A stretch of 64,000 bases of DNA from Hypomyces perniciosus (Eukaryota > Ascomycota > Sordariomycetes > Hypocreales > Hypocreaceae), in NCBI GenBank assembly GCA_008477525.1, contig SPDT01000006.1:3065501-3129500 (forward strand). The letters are read 5' to 3'. Of this stretch, positions 55,995-64,000 are shown piece after piece. The notes below the pieces were generated by a model. The model did no database searches. It was given only the letters and a program-made list of their open reading frames with translations, and was not told where the DNA came from. How positions within the stretch are numbered: the first letter of the stretch is position 1; each line of letters opens with the position of its first letter. A program made the position numbers and the translations under genes.

Positions 55995-57854
55995 ATGCCC
56001 GACAAGTCGTCCACCGTCGTCACGTACGCCGCTGGAGCATCGCTCGCCGCCGTTGCCCTGATCTACGTCTTTGGCCCGACCTTCACCATCGATCATGACA
56101 CCACGGGCTCCCGCAAGAAGACCATTGTCGGCCTGCGCAACCAGGCCAATGACTGCTTCATCAACTCCGTGCTGCAGGCATTGGCCGGCCTGGGCGAGTT
56201 GCGCGTCTACCTGATCCGCGAGACGCACCGCCGGCGCATCGAGGACCCTGTCGTGTATGCGAACCTCGTCCAGCCCAACGGAACAGAAATTGCCCAGTGG
56301 AAGTTGCAGAGCCTGCAGGATGGCCTGGTTACGCAGGGGCTCAAGGAGATGCTCGATGCGCTCAATGAGCGGCCCATTGCCAAGAAGGCCATTTCTCCCT
56401 CCCAGTTTGTGAGGGTGCTTGAGGTTGCGTTCAAGCAGCGCATTAGCAGGCAGCAACAAGACGCTCAGGAGTTCTTGCAGATTGTGGCTGAGAGACTTAA
56501 GGATGAGTACCATGCGGGCCAGAGAGCGCGCCTGCATGCGCGGAAGCTGGGGTTGATTACGAGGCCGGGGGCGGCGGACAAGGAAGAGGATGAGCCGAAC
56601 AATGAGATCTCTGTTGACGACGAGAAGTCACCGGAAGATGCTGCAGAAAATGGTGCCAACGGATCCGAACCCGAGAACCCAGCCGCCATCAGATTGGCGG
56701 ATATTCAGGTGCCCATAGAATTGGAAGAAGGCTTTCCAATGGAGGGGAAATACGAATCCCACATAGAATGCCAAACCTGCGGATACACCACAAAGCCAAG
56801 GGAGGAGACGTTCTGTACACTCACACTGGCGGTGCCCCAGGTCTCATCTACATCGCTCAATTCATGTTTTGACGGGGTTTTTAAGACTGAGTATATCGAC
56901 GACTTCAAGTGCGAGATGTGTCGGCTTGTGCAGACAAAGGTCAACCTTGAGCATGAAGTAGCCAAGTCTACTTCAGAGAGCTTCAAAGCATTGGCACAAG
57001 AGAATATCGAGAAGTTGCGCGTGGCCATTGAGACTGATCCGGAGCAGCCGCCTGAGGATGTGGAGCTTGAAGACATTCGCTACGCGCCGAAGAGAAAGAT
57101 TGCCAAGACGACGCGCATGACAATTTTCCCCAGGATTCTGGCCATACACTTGTCACGGTCTATCTATGGCATTGGACAAATAACCCAAAAAAATTCAGCA
57201 AAGGTCGCGTTTCCGGAGCAGTTGCCGCTGGGTGGACTGATGGATCAGCACAAATACAAGCTTCTAGGCCTTGTCACACATCGCGGCGGTCATAACAGCG
57301 GTCACTACGAGGCCTTTAGGCGACAGAATCTACCGTTGCCCTACGCAAACATCAATACTTTCCAACCTTCAGATGTTTACAGCAGAACACCGACACCGAT
57401 TTCTACCCCGGAGATTTCGGCTCGTCGGACAGACAGCCCCTCCATTTCAACTCCAGACCTGCTCTCCCCAGGCTCGGACACGAACTCATCGACACCTTCC
57501 CTTGAGTCTACGGTGGCGCCGCCCCGAAGTGTTCCTACAGAATTCCCGAGTCCATCTTTTAATGGAAAGGAGAAGGACACGGAGACTAGCAGCTTACGTT
57601 CGGTTGCTGCCTCTACCAAGTCTGCTCTTTCGAAATTAGCAGCCCCTAAATCTGGACAAAATGGCACCTCGTCACCAAGACCCTCGTCAAGCAACCAGGC
57701 TGTTGCCAATGTAAAGCAACCTAAGAAGAAAAAGCCCGCTGCGAATAAATGGTGGCGCGTGAGCGATGAAAAGGTTCGAGAAGCCAAGACAAACGAAGTC
57801 TTGGGGATGCAGAAGGAGGTGTATCTCTTGTTTTACGAGCTGGAGAAGGAGTGA
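55995..57854 (+). CDS. UBP16: Ubp16/USP30-like membrane-anchored deubiquitinase
   Basis: Ubiquitin-specific protease. Ubp16 and USP30 members are anchored in the mitochondrial outer membrane. Single exon, 619 residues. An N-terminal membrane span (VVTYAAGASLAAVALIYVFG, about residues 8-27) precedes the catalytic domain. The Cys box is GLRNQANDCFINSVLQAL with Cys54; the His box is HRGGHNSGHYEAFRRQN with His437. A zinc ribbon pair is visible (CQTCGY 259-262 and CEMC 306-309). The domain ends WWRVSDEKVREA and MQKEVYLLFYELE. The segment from about 450 to 590 is a Ser/Thr/Pro-rich insert between the His box and the final strand. The Cys box differs from the canonical NxGNTC by Ala51 and Asp53, though the oxyanion Asn49 is kept. 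Confidence 0.88.
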   Translation: MPDKSSTVVTYAAGASLAAVALIYVFGPTFTIDHDTTGSRKKTIVGLRNQANDCFINSVLQALAGLGELRVYLIRETHRRRIEDPVVYANLVQPNGTEIAQWKLQSLQDGLVTQGLKEMLDALNERPIAKKAISPSQFVRVLEVAFKQRISRQQQDAQEFLQIVAERLKDEYHAGQRARLHARKLGLITRPGAADKEEDEPNNEISVDDEKSPEDAAENGANGSEPENPAAIRLADIQVPIELEEGFPMEGKYESHIECQTCGYTTKPREETFCTLTLAVPQVSSTSLNSCFDGVFKTEYIDDFKCEMCRLVQTKVNLEHEVAKSTSESFKALAQENIEKLRVAIETDPEQPPEDVELEDIRYAPKRKIAKTTRMTIFPRILAIHLSRSIYGIGQITQKNSAKVAFPEQLPLGGLMDQHKYKLLGLVTHRGGHNSGHYEAFRRQNLPLPYANINTFQPSDVYSRTPTPISTPEISARRTDSPSISTPDLLSPGSDTNSSTPSLESTVAPPRSVPTEFPSPSFNGKEKDTETSSLRSVAASTKSALSKLAAPKSGQNGTSSPRPSSSNQAVANVKQPKKKKPAANKWWRVSDEKVREAKTNEVLGMQKEVYLLFYELEKE

Positions 57855-58853
57855 GAACGGGAAGCAGATGTGTTTCCTTTTCCTTGGTTTTGTTTGTTGG
57901 ACAAGTCTTTTCTTTTTCTTTTTTTTCTGCATGGGATGGCGTTTGAACGGGTGGCATATTTGTTTCATGGTAAGAGTTTTGCATGAAGAATATTCTGTAT
58001 TAGAAAAAACTGCATGGCTCACTGGCCACGGGATACACAAAGGCGAGAGAAGGGGAAGACGGACAGGCAGGTTGGTTGCTGGAAGTGTTCGAGAGTTAGA
58101 AAATTTCATTCATGTCCATATGTATTTGGAGACTTGGTATGGAATTGTCGCACACAAAAGCAGAGTAGAGGCTGCCAAGGCATGTTTTGGTTGACATCGA
58201 TCAAAGGACATTTACGGCACATAGACTTTGTCAAGTTATTAAAGCTGTTATTATATACGATCTGTATTATTGAAGTCAAAAGAATTAAGCTTAATCCAGG
58301 CGCCCTGTCACCTGTCACTCAAAGCTTGTTTAGCTGTGTTCAGTTTGCTGAGTCAGCCACCCCCTTTGGTAGGACTCAGGGGGTAATTCAGGAGCTGTCC
58401 AGTTTCTGGCATTGAACACGGATCTTCAAGAAAGAGTGATCGACTTTTGCTGTCCTACAGATCCACGCCACGAGGCCAATTAATTGGGTCTGGATGATTG
58501 GCCCTCTCGTTTATTTATGCATTGACTGGAGGCGCGTTTCTTGAACAACTGGACGCGGAACCTTTGACGGCCATCAGGGCTCCCCTGGATTATACTGTCA
58601 GCTCGGAGCGCAACCATGGAAGGCCATGTGCTGCATTCAACTTGAAATTCTAGAAAGCCAATATCGCTTTCTTTTTCGACCTAATGGGCTATTTTTAACA
58701 GCCATTGATTGATTCTCTTTAAGATTTTCGTCAGGCGTACGCGACCCAACCCCTAGGCCAGGTCGCGTGCCTAATACGAGTATATCGCTTACTCTCATAT
58801 CATATCATCTCATTCACTCACTCACTCACTCACTCAAAACTCATTCACACACA
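57855..58853. other. intergenic region
   Basis: 3' flank of the deubiquitinase gene and promoter/leader of the glycosyltransferase gene. A T-rich run lies at 57905-57927. A CACT tetramer repeat (58815-58836) sits directly before the glycosyltransferase start. No gene is supported. Confidence 0.5.
58815..58836. repeat. CACT tetramer repeat in the 5' leader
   Basis: About five CACT units, 20 bp upstream of the chosen glycosyltransferase ATG. Confidence 0.8.
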
Positions 58854-60260
58854 ATGGCTGTCATATACCGGCGCACCCGCCGACGGCTTATCCTCATCAC
58901 CCTCAGTGTCGTTCTCCTCCTCAACATATCATACATTCTCCTCCCGCCAGACTCCCCCATCCGCCTCGCGATCCTCTTCAACACATCTCGACTCCTCAAC
59001 TCACTTCACACGAACCGCGATGCATTGTTCCGCAAGCCCGCTTCTTACCCGCTCAACCTGCGCAGCGATATTGGCTACCTTATCAAAACGGGGTACGGCA
59101 CGCGCCATCGCGTACCTGCACAGCTTGATGCCTTCTCGCGCAGTGGGGGGATCTTGGGGGATGAGGGACGGAGTTTCATGGTGGTGGGGGATTGGACGGC
59201 GGCGAATGTGACGGATGCCGAGTTGCTTGGTGTGCAAGTTCATGATGCTATCAAGATGATTATGGAAACCAAGATTGACGAATCGCTGGACGATCATCCT
59301 CGGTTCCTAAAGTATAGGACTTTGCAGGGCACAGTGGACTCTGGGGATGAGGATAAGGCCAGGGAGATTGGCAAAAGCTTCGGATGGGAGCTGGATGCGC
59401 TCAAGGTAAGGTACCTTCCCCTATCGATGATGGATGAACAGGGTCTAATTATGCTTGAACAGTTCATCATGGGTATGGAGTTGGCTTACAAGCGAATGCC
59501 GCATAAGAAATGGTACATCATCTTGGATGATGACACTTTCTTGATCGCGCCATCGTTGCACTTCTTCCTGAGCCGTCTGGACCCGACCATACCACATTAT
59601 ATCGGCAACGCGGTTGGTGATTACAAGGCTCGATTCGCTCACGGAGGCTCCGCCGTGATTCTCTCTGGAGAGACTATGAGACAGCTCTTCGACCGTCCCG
59701 ATATTGTTGCCCAGTCCTATATTGACTCTCTCGACGAGACATGGGGAGATAGGCTCGTCGCCATAACCTTGATCAAGCTGGGCATTTATCTTGACGAGCG
59801 GTACAGCCACTACTTCAACGGCGAGCCCCCCGAGTTGACCCGCATCACCGGCGACCGTTTCTGCTCGCCGATCATATCCTTCCACGGCCTCCGCGAGCCA
59901 GGCGCTATGGAGGGCGTCGCTCACGTGCTCGGCAAAGTCGACAAGCCCGTCCACTGGGGGGAATTGTGGAGTCTGTTCGGCAAGACCCCGATCCAGAGCG
60001 TGGGCGAGGAGCCGGTGCGGCAGATGCGTGACCATGTGGGGCCAACGTATGAGCGCTCCAGGACGTGGAAGAAGGTCAAGTCAGCGGACAAGTGCCGTAG
60101 CAAGTGCCATGGCAAGAGTTGTCTCGCGTGGACGTATGACGAGGAGAAGCGGGAGTGCCATGTTAGCCCTTGGGTTGTTATCGGGGGGGATAGGGCAGAG
60201 GAGAAGGTTTCTGGGATCAATTGGAAGACGGTGGAGCCTCTCCAGCGGAAGTGCAGGTGA
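58854..60260 (+). CDS. Fringe-like GT31 glycosyltransferase with Apple/PAN-like tail
   Basis: Type II membrane glycosyltransferase expected in the Golgi. Exons 58854-59405 and 59463-60260 give 449 codons plus stop. A basic start (MAVIYRRTRRR) and one signal anchor (LILITLSVVLLLNISYILL) lead to the Fringe-like domain. KWYIILDDDTFL carries the DxD metal motif (Asp206-208), followed by HGGSAVILSGETMRQLF and ITGDRFCSPIISFHG. The Cys-rich end (SADKCRSKCHGKSCLAWTYD, CHVSPW) resembles an Apple/PAN-type domain, common in this fungal branch. A 57-nt stretch beginning GTAAGG and ending ACAG is treated as an intron. It has no stop, but removing it joins ELDALK to FIMGMELAYKRM, which restores family spacing. 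An upstream in-frame ATG (58767) would put the CACT repeat in the protein and displace the anchor. Sugar specificity unknown. Confidence 0.83.
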   Translation: MAVIYRRTRRRLILITLSVVLLLNISYILLPPDSPIRLAILFNTSRLLNSLHTNRDALFRKPASYPLNLRSDIGYLIKTGYGTRHRVPAQLDAFSRSGGILGDEGRSFMVVGDWTAANVTDAELLGVQVHDAIKMIMETKIDESLDDHPRFLKYRTLQGTVDSGDEDKAREIGKSFGWELDALKVRYLPLSMMDEQGLIMLEQFIMGMELAYKRMPHKKWYIILDDDTFLIAPSLHFFLSRLDPTIPHYIGNAVGDYKARFAHGGSAVILSGETMRQLFDRPDIVAQSYIDSLDETWGDRLVAITLIKLGIYLDERYSHYFNGEPPELTRITGDRFCSPIISFHGLREPGAMEGVAHVLGKVDKPVHWGELWSLFGKTPIQSVGEEPVRQMRDHVGPTYERSRTWKKVKSADKCRSKCHGKSCLAWTYDEEKRECHVSPWVVIGGDRAEEKVSGINWKTVEPLQRKCR

Positions 60261-60452
60261 GAGAAGGTTTTATCTCAAGGATTGTAAGACGTATGTGTGG
60301 TCTTGGCTTTGAACACATGACGATGTTGCGACGGTGAGGCAGGTGTAAGGTAGTATTGGACTTATCCGAAGACATATTATTAGACTATATAGACTCATGC
60401 GTAATACTATCACAATACAGAATATGATACCACGGCTTAAAACTGCTTGAAT

Positions 60453-60620
60453 AGTAATCACATCAGTTACTCGACAGGACAGACGGGAGTTGAGTAGTAA
60501 TCACAATTTTGTTATTCGATGGGACAGACGTTGAGTAGTAATCACAACTCAGTTGTTCAACGGCACATAAAGTGGAATAGTAATCATAATTCAGTTGTTT
60601 AGTAGGACATAAAGTGCATG
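60453..60620. repeat. degenerate tandem repeat, about 42 bp, four copies
   Basis: Units start at about 60453, 60496, 60537 and 60579, each opening with AGTAATCA and followed by a TCAGTTGTT-like block and a GGACA block. Spacing is 41-43 bp. The minus strand reads through part of it with a 14-residue periodicity (NYDYYST, SCDYYST), but no gene is supported. Confidence 0.75.
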
Positions 60621-61509
60621 GGGAAGAGAGGAATTGTCCCGGCGGCTCCCATGTCTCCATATCGCGTATACGAGTACGGAAAAACAAACCCAGCTCTGGA
60701 AGCTTGTTTGAGGAACCGGATGCAACCAATAGAGCCCAGCAGCCGCCTAGCGAATATGCATAAGGGAGAGGAGTACGGAGTAAGCGGTGGGTAAGAAAAT
60801 GGAATCGCGTGGTTCTTTATGCGCGGCTCCATAGCCTTAAATCCTCGTCTTTGCTTCTTCCCTGTAGGGAGGCGAAAAGATTAGGTGGGCCGTGAAGGCC
60901 ATGGAGCAATAATAAACGACACTTTCAACGCCCAGGAGAGGAGACCCGTGTCGTTGGTTAGGGGCCAAAAACCTAGGCTTTGGTTCGCTTATCTGGATTA
61001 TCCCGATTCCGGGTGTTGAGGTTGGAGGGAGCAGCTAATTTGTGGAAGATGAGTACGCCCCATGAAAGCGTAGAGCTAGTACATAATCGAACTCCGTATT
61101 TAAAGGATCCCTGGGTATCAAATGTCTATCAGTGGACTCCAATGACTGCCAATGGCTTCAGTAACTGAGCGCCTAAAAGCACTCTTTCAGGCCAGTTTTA
61201 TTGCCAACATGCGGTCTGCTGTGTATTCTCCGATCCGTTCTCGGAGTTGCACAAGCATTCTGCCACATGGACATGGTTCTTTTGCCATGGCAGGCCAATT
61301 CCCGTGAGACAAGGTGGAGGCGGACCCTTGAAAGCCACCTGCGCTGCGAGTTGCAGCTTGATGAGCTCCTTGTGTGGAGGTTGAAGTCTATCTACTCAAA
61401 CGGAGTGTACCTGGAGATATCACTCCGTGGTGCCGTGTCAAACGGTTACGAGTAAGCCACGAGTGAAATTGCGTTTGCTCAGGGCAGTCGTTTGTGCCCA
61501 GCCGGAGAT

Positions 61510-61533
61510 GTACTCCGTACTCCGTACTCCGTA
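61510..61533. repeat. three overlapping TACTCCGTAC units
   Basis: Three head-to-tail copies of the 8-bp step TACTCCG, giving two full GTAC-palindromes and a partial third. Confidence 0.85.
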
Positions 61534-61774
61534 TTTGTTCAATGTGTCATGTATTTGAGACGTCTATTATTAGGTAGCATTCACGGCCAGGATAGAACAA
61601 TGGCTATCTACCTACTGCCCATAAGATTAAGCTGCTGTCGACAGTAAAAGTATCGTCGCGGAAGATAAATAATAATGAGAAGGCTAGGATACGTTGAAGA
61701 TATTTTATGCATATATTGCGTGAGTTGAGCACAAGGCTGGAGAACAAAACGGTTTACGGAGAAGTACTTCGCAG

Positions 61775-61789
61775 CCCCCCCCCCCCCCC
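61775..61789. repeat. C15 homopolymer
   Basis: Fifteen consecutive C residues just after a GAAGTACTTCG palindrome. The length may vary between reads or assemblies. Confidence 0.85.
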
Positions 61790-61964
61790 ATATTAATGCA
61801 TGGCTTCGAAGAAGGTTCTTTGTTGCAATTTACCAGGCTGTCCGTTTGTCTCGCTTATTCTGTCGGTATTTGCCGGTCTTAAACGAGATGCAAGTTCAGG
61901 GGGGCTTGTTGACGATGTTTGGGTTCTGGAACCGACCCCATGCCAGGCCTTTTAATGCTACTAC

Positions 61965-61980
61965 TACGGAGTACTCCGTA
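61965..61980. repeat. 16-bp perfect palindrome TACGGAGTACTCCGTA
   Basis: Two inverted TACTCCGTA half-units meet at GTAC; the longest perfect member of the palindrome family found. Confidence 0.85.
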
Positions 61981-62417
61981 CTACGACCAGCCTTGGAATC
62001 CTGTGTCTTGGGTCTTGGAAGGTTGGAAGGTTGGAAGCATCCATGAGTGTTCCCAGGAGAACATTCCATGCTATCGATTCATGAGAAGGGGGAGAAAAAG
62101 AAAGCAAAGGATCGTCGTCGTCTTCTCCTAATGTAGATGGCTAGGGAACAGAAGCAATACGATATTACTACTAGTATACTCGTATATGTCTATTTTCCAG
62201 GATAGCCCCCTGTTCGCGCTAGTCTCACCCCATGTGCGTCTGCCGTCAAGCCGGAATTATGTGTTTGGCGAGAAGTCAGAAGTGTGATGGAAGCACGTGT
62301 GGAATACGATAATACGGCCTTGAAGACAAGAGAGTACGAGCAGTGGTTATGTGGTAGGATTGACAGTCTGCGAGGGAACCGCCTCGCCAATCTGCATCTA
62401 GAGGGACACCCTGATCA

Positions 62418-62464
62418 TAGTAGTAGGAGTAGTAGGAGTAATAGGAGTAGTATTAGTACGGAGT
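62418..62464. repeat. TAG/GAG minisatellite
   Basis: Imperfect tandem units of about 9-12 bp built from TAG, GAG and TAA triplets, ending in an AGTACGGAG motif. Confidence 0.75.
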
Positions 62465-63439
62465 GTCGACCTGCTCATTGTTCATTTATTAGTGTTCCTG
62501 GTGCGTGGCTGATAATTGCTATCAAGACTGCATCCTAGTGCCCATCTAGCGGGTTCTAACCGATGGATGGTTCATTACTACGGGAACCCACCTAATAATG
62601 AACGAGTAGTATTACTCGTACTTATTTCAAGTGCTTGCACTCTGCCAGGGAGGGATAATACGTACGAGTCGGCGAATAGCAGCAGCTGTCACAGGAAGCA
62701 TGGCACGAGCCTGATGTCATTGTTGGTCGTTGATGGCTTCACTCTGGATATATACGGAGTGCCACATGGCCATATTGATAGACAATACGAGGAGATGCAT
62801 CATATCTGTCAATCAGTCAATCAGCTGTCAAACTCAATCGGACCGGATAGATTGACAGAACAGGCGTCCAGGGCGCTCGACTCGTATGGCAGCCACAGAC
62901 AAGCATCTGATATGGAGCCCTTCTCAGGAACAGTGAGCAGACAGACGAGACGCCCGCAAACCCACGGCTATCTACCTACGATAGGTAGGTAACCTATGTA
63001 TAGATCATCTGCACCCGGTACAATGCTCCAATCCGGGTGTACGAAGCATTACTCGTACAGGCCTGTACCTCAGTGGGCTGACGGCGGCTGGAGCTGCCTG
63101 ATAGCAGCAGCTTAGCACGGCCAGTGGCTTTTGGCCCAATCAAGCCATCCCTCCACTAACGAAATCGACCACGCTTGCAGGCGTTCTGCAAGTACTGCTT
63201 TTTCTCCTTCGCCGGACGCTACCAGGCCTTATTTACCGTAGATACATTTTTTTGCACCCGCGCGCTGCACAACACCACACCAATACCAACACCAATACCT
63301 GCGATTGCTCCGTACTCCGTACTCCCCTCCCCTTCTCGCCTCTTGTCCCTCGAGCCGGGGTCGCGTCCCCTTGTCGCGGGTTACTGGTTATCCATGCGAC
63401 GGCTCCATAAATTTTCTAATTAAAAAACAGACCGAGAAA

Positions 63440-64000
63440 ATGGCACCAGGCAGCTCGTCGGGGCACGACGACGACGAAGCTGCTGGTGCTGGTGCTGGTG
63501 CTGGTGCTGCTGTCGCCAACGTTGCTCCTCAAACCGCCGCCTCTCCTCCAGCTCCAGCTCCAGGTCAAGCTCCAGGTCAAGCTCCAGCTGTGTCGGACTT
63601 CAATCCCAATCCTCCTAATCCTAATCCAAAGCTCGAGGCCTCGGCATCGTCACCCTCGTCCGGCCCAACTCCCGCTGTCGCCGCGCCTGCGCCGCCGCAG
63701 GAGCAGAAGGAGGACCAGCAGCAGCCTCCTCCTCAGCAAAACGGCGACAGTAGGGCATCCGAGATCAAGACCGAGCCCGCATCTACGTTCACGTCCACGT
63801 CCGCGTCCGAGTCCGACATGTCGAATCACCGGCCGGGCCTTCTGGCTCCGGCACTCCATGGCTTGACCACGAGCTATTCCCCAAGCTCCTCCGCCTCGGC
63901 CGGCTATCCTCCTCCAGCTTCCAGCTTGCCAACAACCCAATATGCCTCGTACTCTACCGTCACGACCGCCCCTCAGCCAGGCGATTACCGCATGAGCCCC
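63440..64000 (+). CDS. N-terminal exon of a low-complexity, possibly regulatory protein (truncated by window)
   Basis: An open frame of 187 codons from ATG 63440 runs off the right edge with no stop. The start follows an AT-rich stretch and a CAGACCGAGAAA leader. The protein is low-complexity: an Ala-Gly run (AGAGAGAGAA), Pro/Ala repeats (APAPGQAPGQAPA), acidic and Gln/Pro-rich stretches, then Ser/Tyr/Thr/Pro-rich sequence (LTTSYSPSSSASAGYPPPAS). IKTEP at the centre fits the sumoylation consensus (hydrophobic-Lys-x-Glu). This is typical of N-terminal activation regions of fungal transcription factors, but the DNA-binding domain, if any, lies beyond the window. The family cannot be named. Confidence 0.65.
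   Translation, partial: MAPGSSSGHDDDEAAGAGAGAGAAVANVAPQTAASPPAPAPGQAPGQAPAVSDFNPNPPNPNPKLEASASSPSSGPTPAVAAPAPPQEQKEDQQQPPPQQNGDSRASEIKTEPASTFTSTSASESDMSNHRPGLLAPALHGLTTSYSPSSSASAGYPPPASSLPTTQYASYSTVTTAPQPGDYRMSP

Larger units (their letters stand above)
60261..63439. other. 3.2-kb repeat-rich intergenic region, no supported gene
   Basis: Contains a degenerate 42-bp tandem repeat (60453-60620), overlapping TACTCCGTAC units (61510-61533), a C15 homopolymer (61775-61789), a 16-bp perfect palindrome (61965-61980), a GGAAGGTT repeat near 62018-62036 and a TAG/GAG minisatellite (62418-62464). Frames of up to 158 codons (62516-62992) cross repeats and show no family resemblance. Confidence 0.5.

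Noticed and set aside
62516..62992. 158-codon plus-strand frame
   Set aside because: No domain, no plausible promoter, and it runs through sequence rich in short repeats.

Overview
This is nuclear DNA from a filamentous ascomycete. The layout suggests Sordariomycetes, probably Hypocreales, but the sequence does not fix the genus. The evidence is as follows. Protein genes carry many short introns (about 47-91 nt) with GTRNGT-like donors and CTRAC-type branch points. There is a HET-domain gene and a full-length filamentous-fungal Atg11. There is also the complex I 17.8 kDa-type subunit. Intergenic DNA is full of short GTAC-palindromes (TACTTCGTAC, TACTCCGTAC) and TAG/GTA triplet runs. I saw no rRNA, tRNA, CRISPR, transposase or reverse transcriptase.

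Layout. 0-5.5 kb: a cut-off minus-strand gene, a gene-poor stretch, then the cleavage/polyadenylation scaffold Pta1/symplekin (-) divergent from cytochrome oxidase assembly factor Coa3 (+). 6-13.5 kb: the Dep1/Sds3-like histone deacetylase subunit (-), divergent from the nucleolar RRM protein Nop12 (+), then alpha-tubulin (-). 14.7-21.3 kb: a single-span surface protein (-), ribosomal protein S15/uS19 (+), a small SET protein (-) and a complex I 17.8 kDa-type subunit (-). 24-28.6 kb: a DUF4743/Nudix protein (+) and a Cys-rich single-span surface protein (+). 29-36.6 kb: a Gfo/Idh/MocA oxidoreductase (-), oligoribonuclease (+), phosphoglucomutase (+) and a SAP-like conserved protein (+). 36.7-41.2 kb: a HET-domain gene and an unrecognised ten-exon gene, both minus. 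43.2-49 kb: an Nhp6-type HMG-box gene (-), a 4.4-kb tract without a convincing gene, then CENP-H/Fta3 (-). 49.3-60.3 kb: Atg11 (+), an F-box-like protein (+), a Ubp16/USP30-like deubiquitinase (+) and a Fringe-like GT31 glycosyltransferase (+). 60.3-63.4 kb: repeat-rich intergenic DNA. 63.4-64 kb: the first exon of a low-complexity, possibly regulatory protein cut by the window end.

Most genes are housekeeping and work independently: RNA 3'-end processing, ribosome biogenesis and translation, respiration, cytoskeleton, chromatin and kinetochore, autophagy, and sugar-phosphate metabolism. There is no operon-like or biosynthetic cluster. Exon structures were derived by hand from reading frame, splice consensus and family continuity. 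For the multi-exon genes with stated junctions, the summed coding length is a multiple of three.

I found no convincing new multi-gene system. The best leads are the intergenic GTAC-palindrome family, unusual splicing (5-15 nt first coding exons, a stop-free 57-nt intron, non-consensus donors), the unrecognised ten-exon gene beside HET, and altered signature motifs in the Nudix and deubiquitinase proteins.
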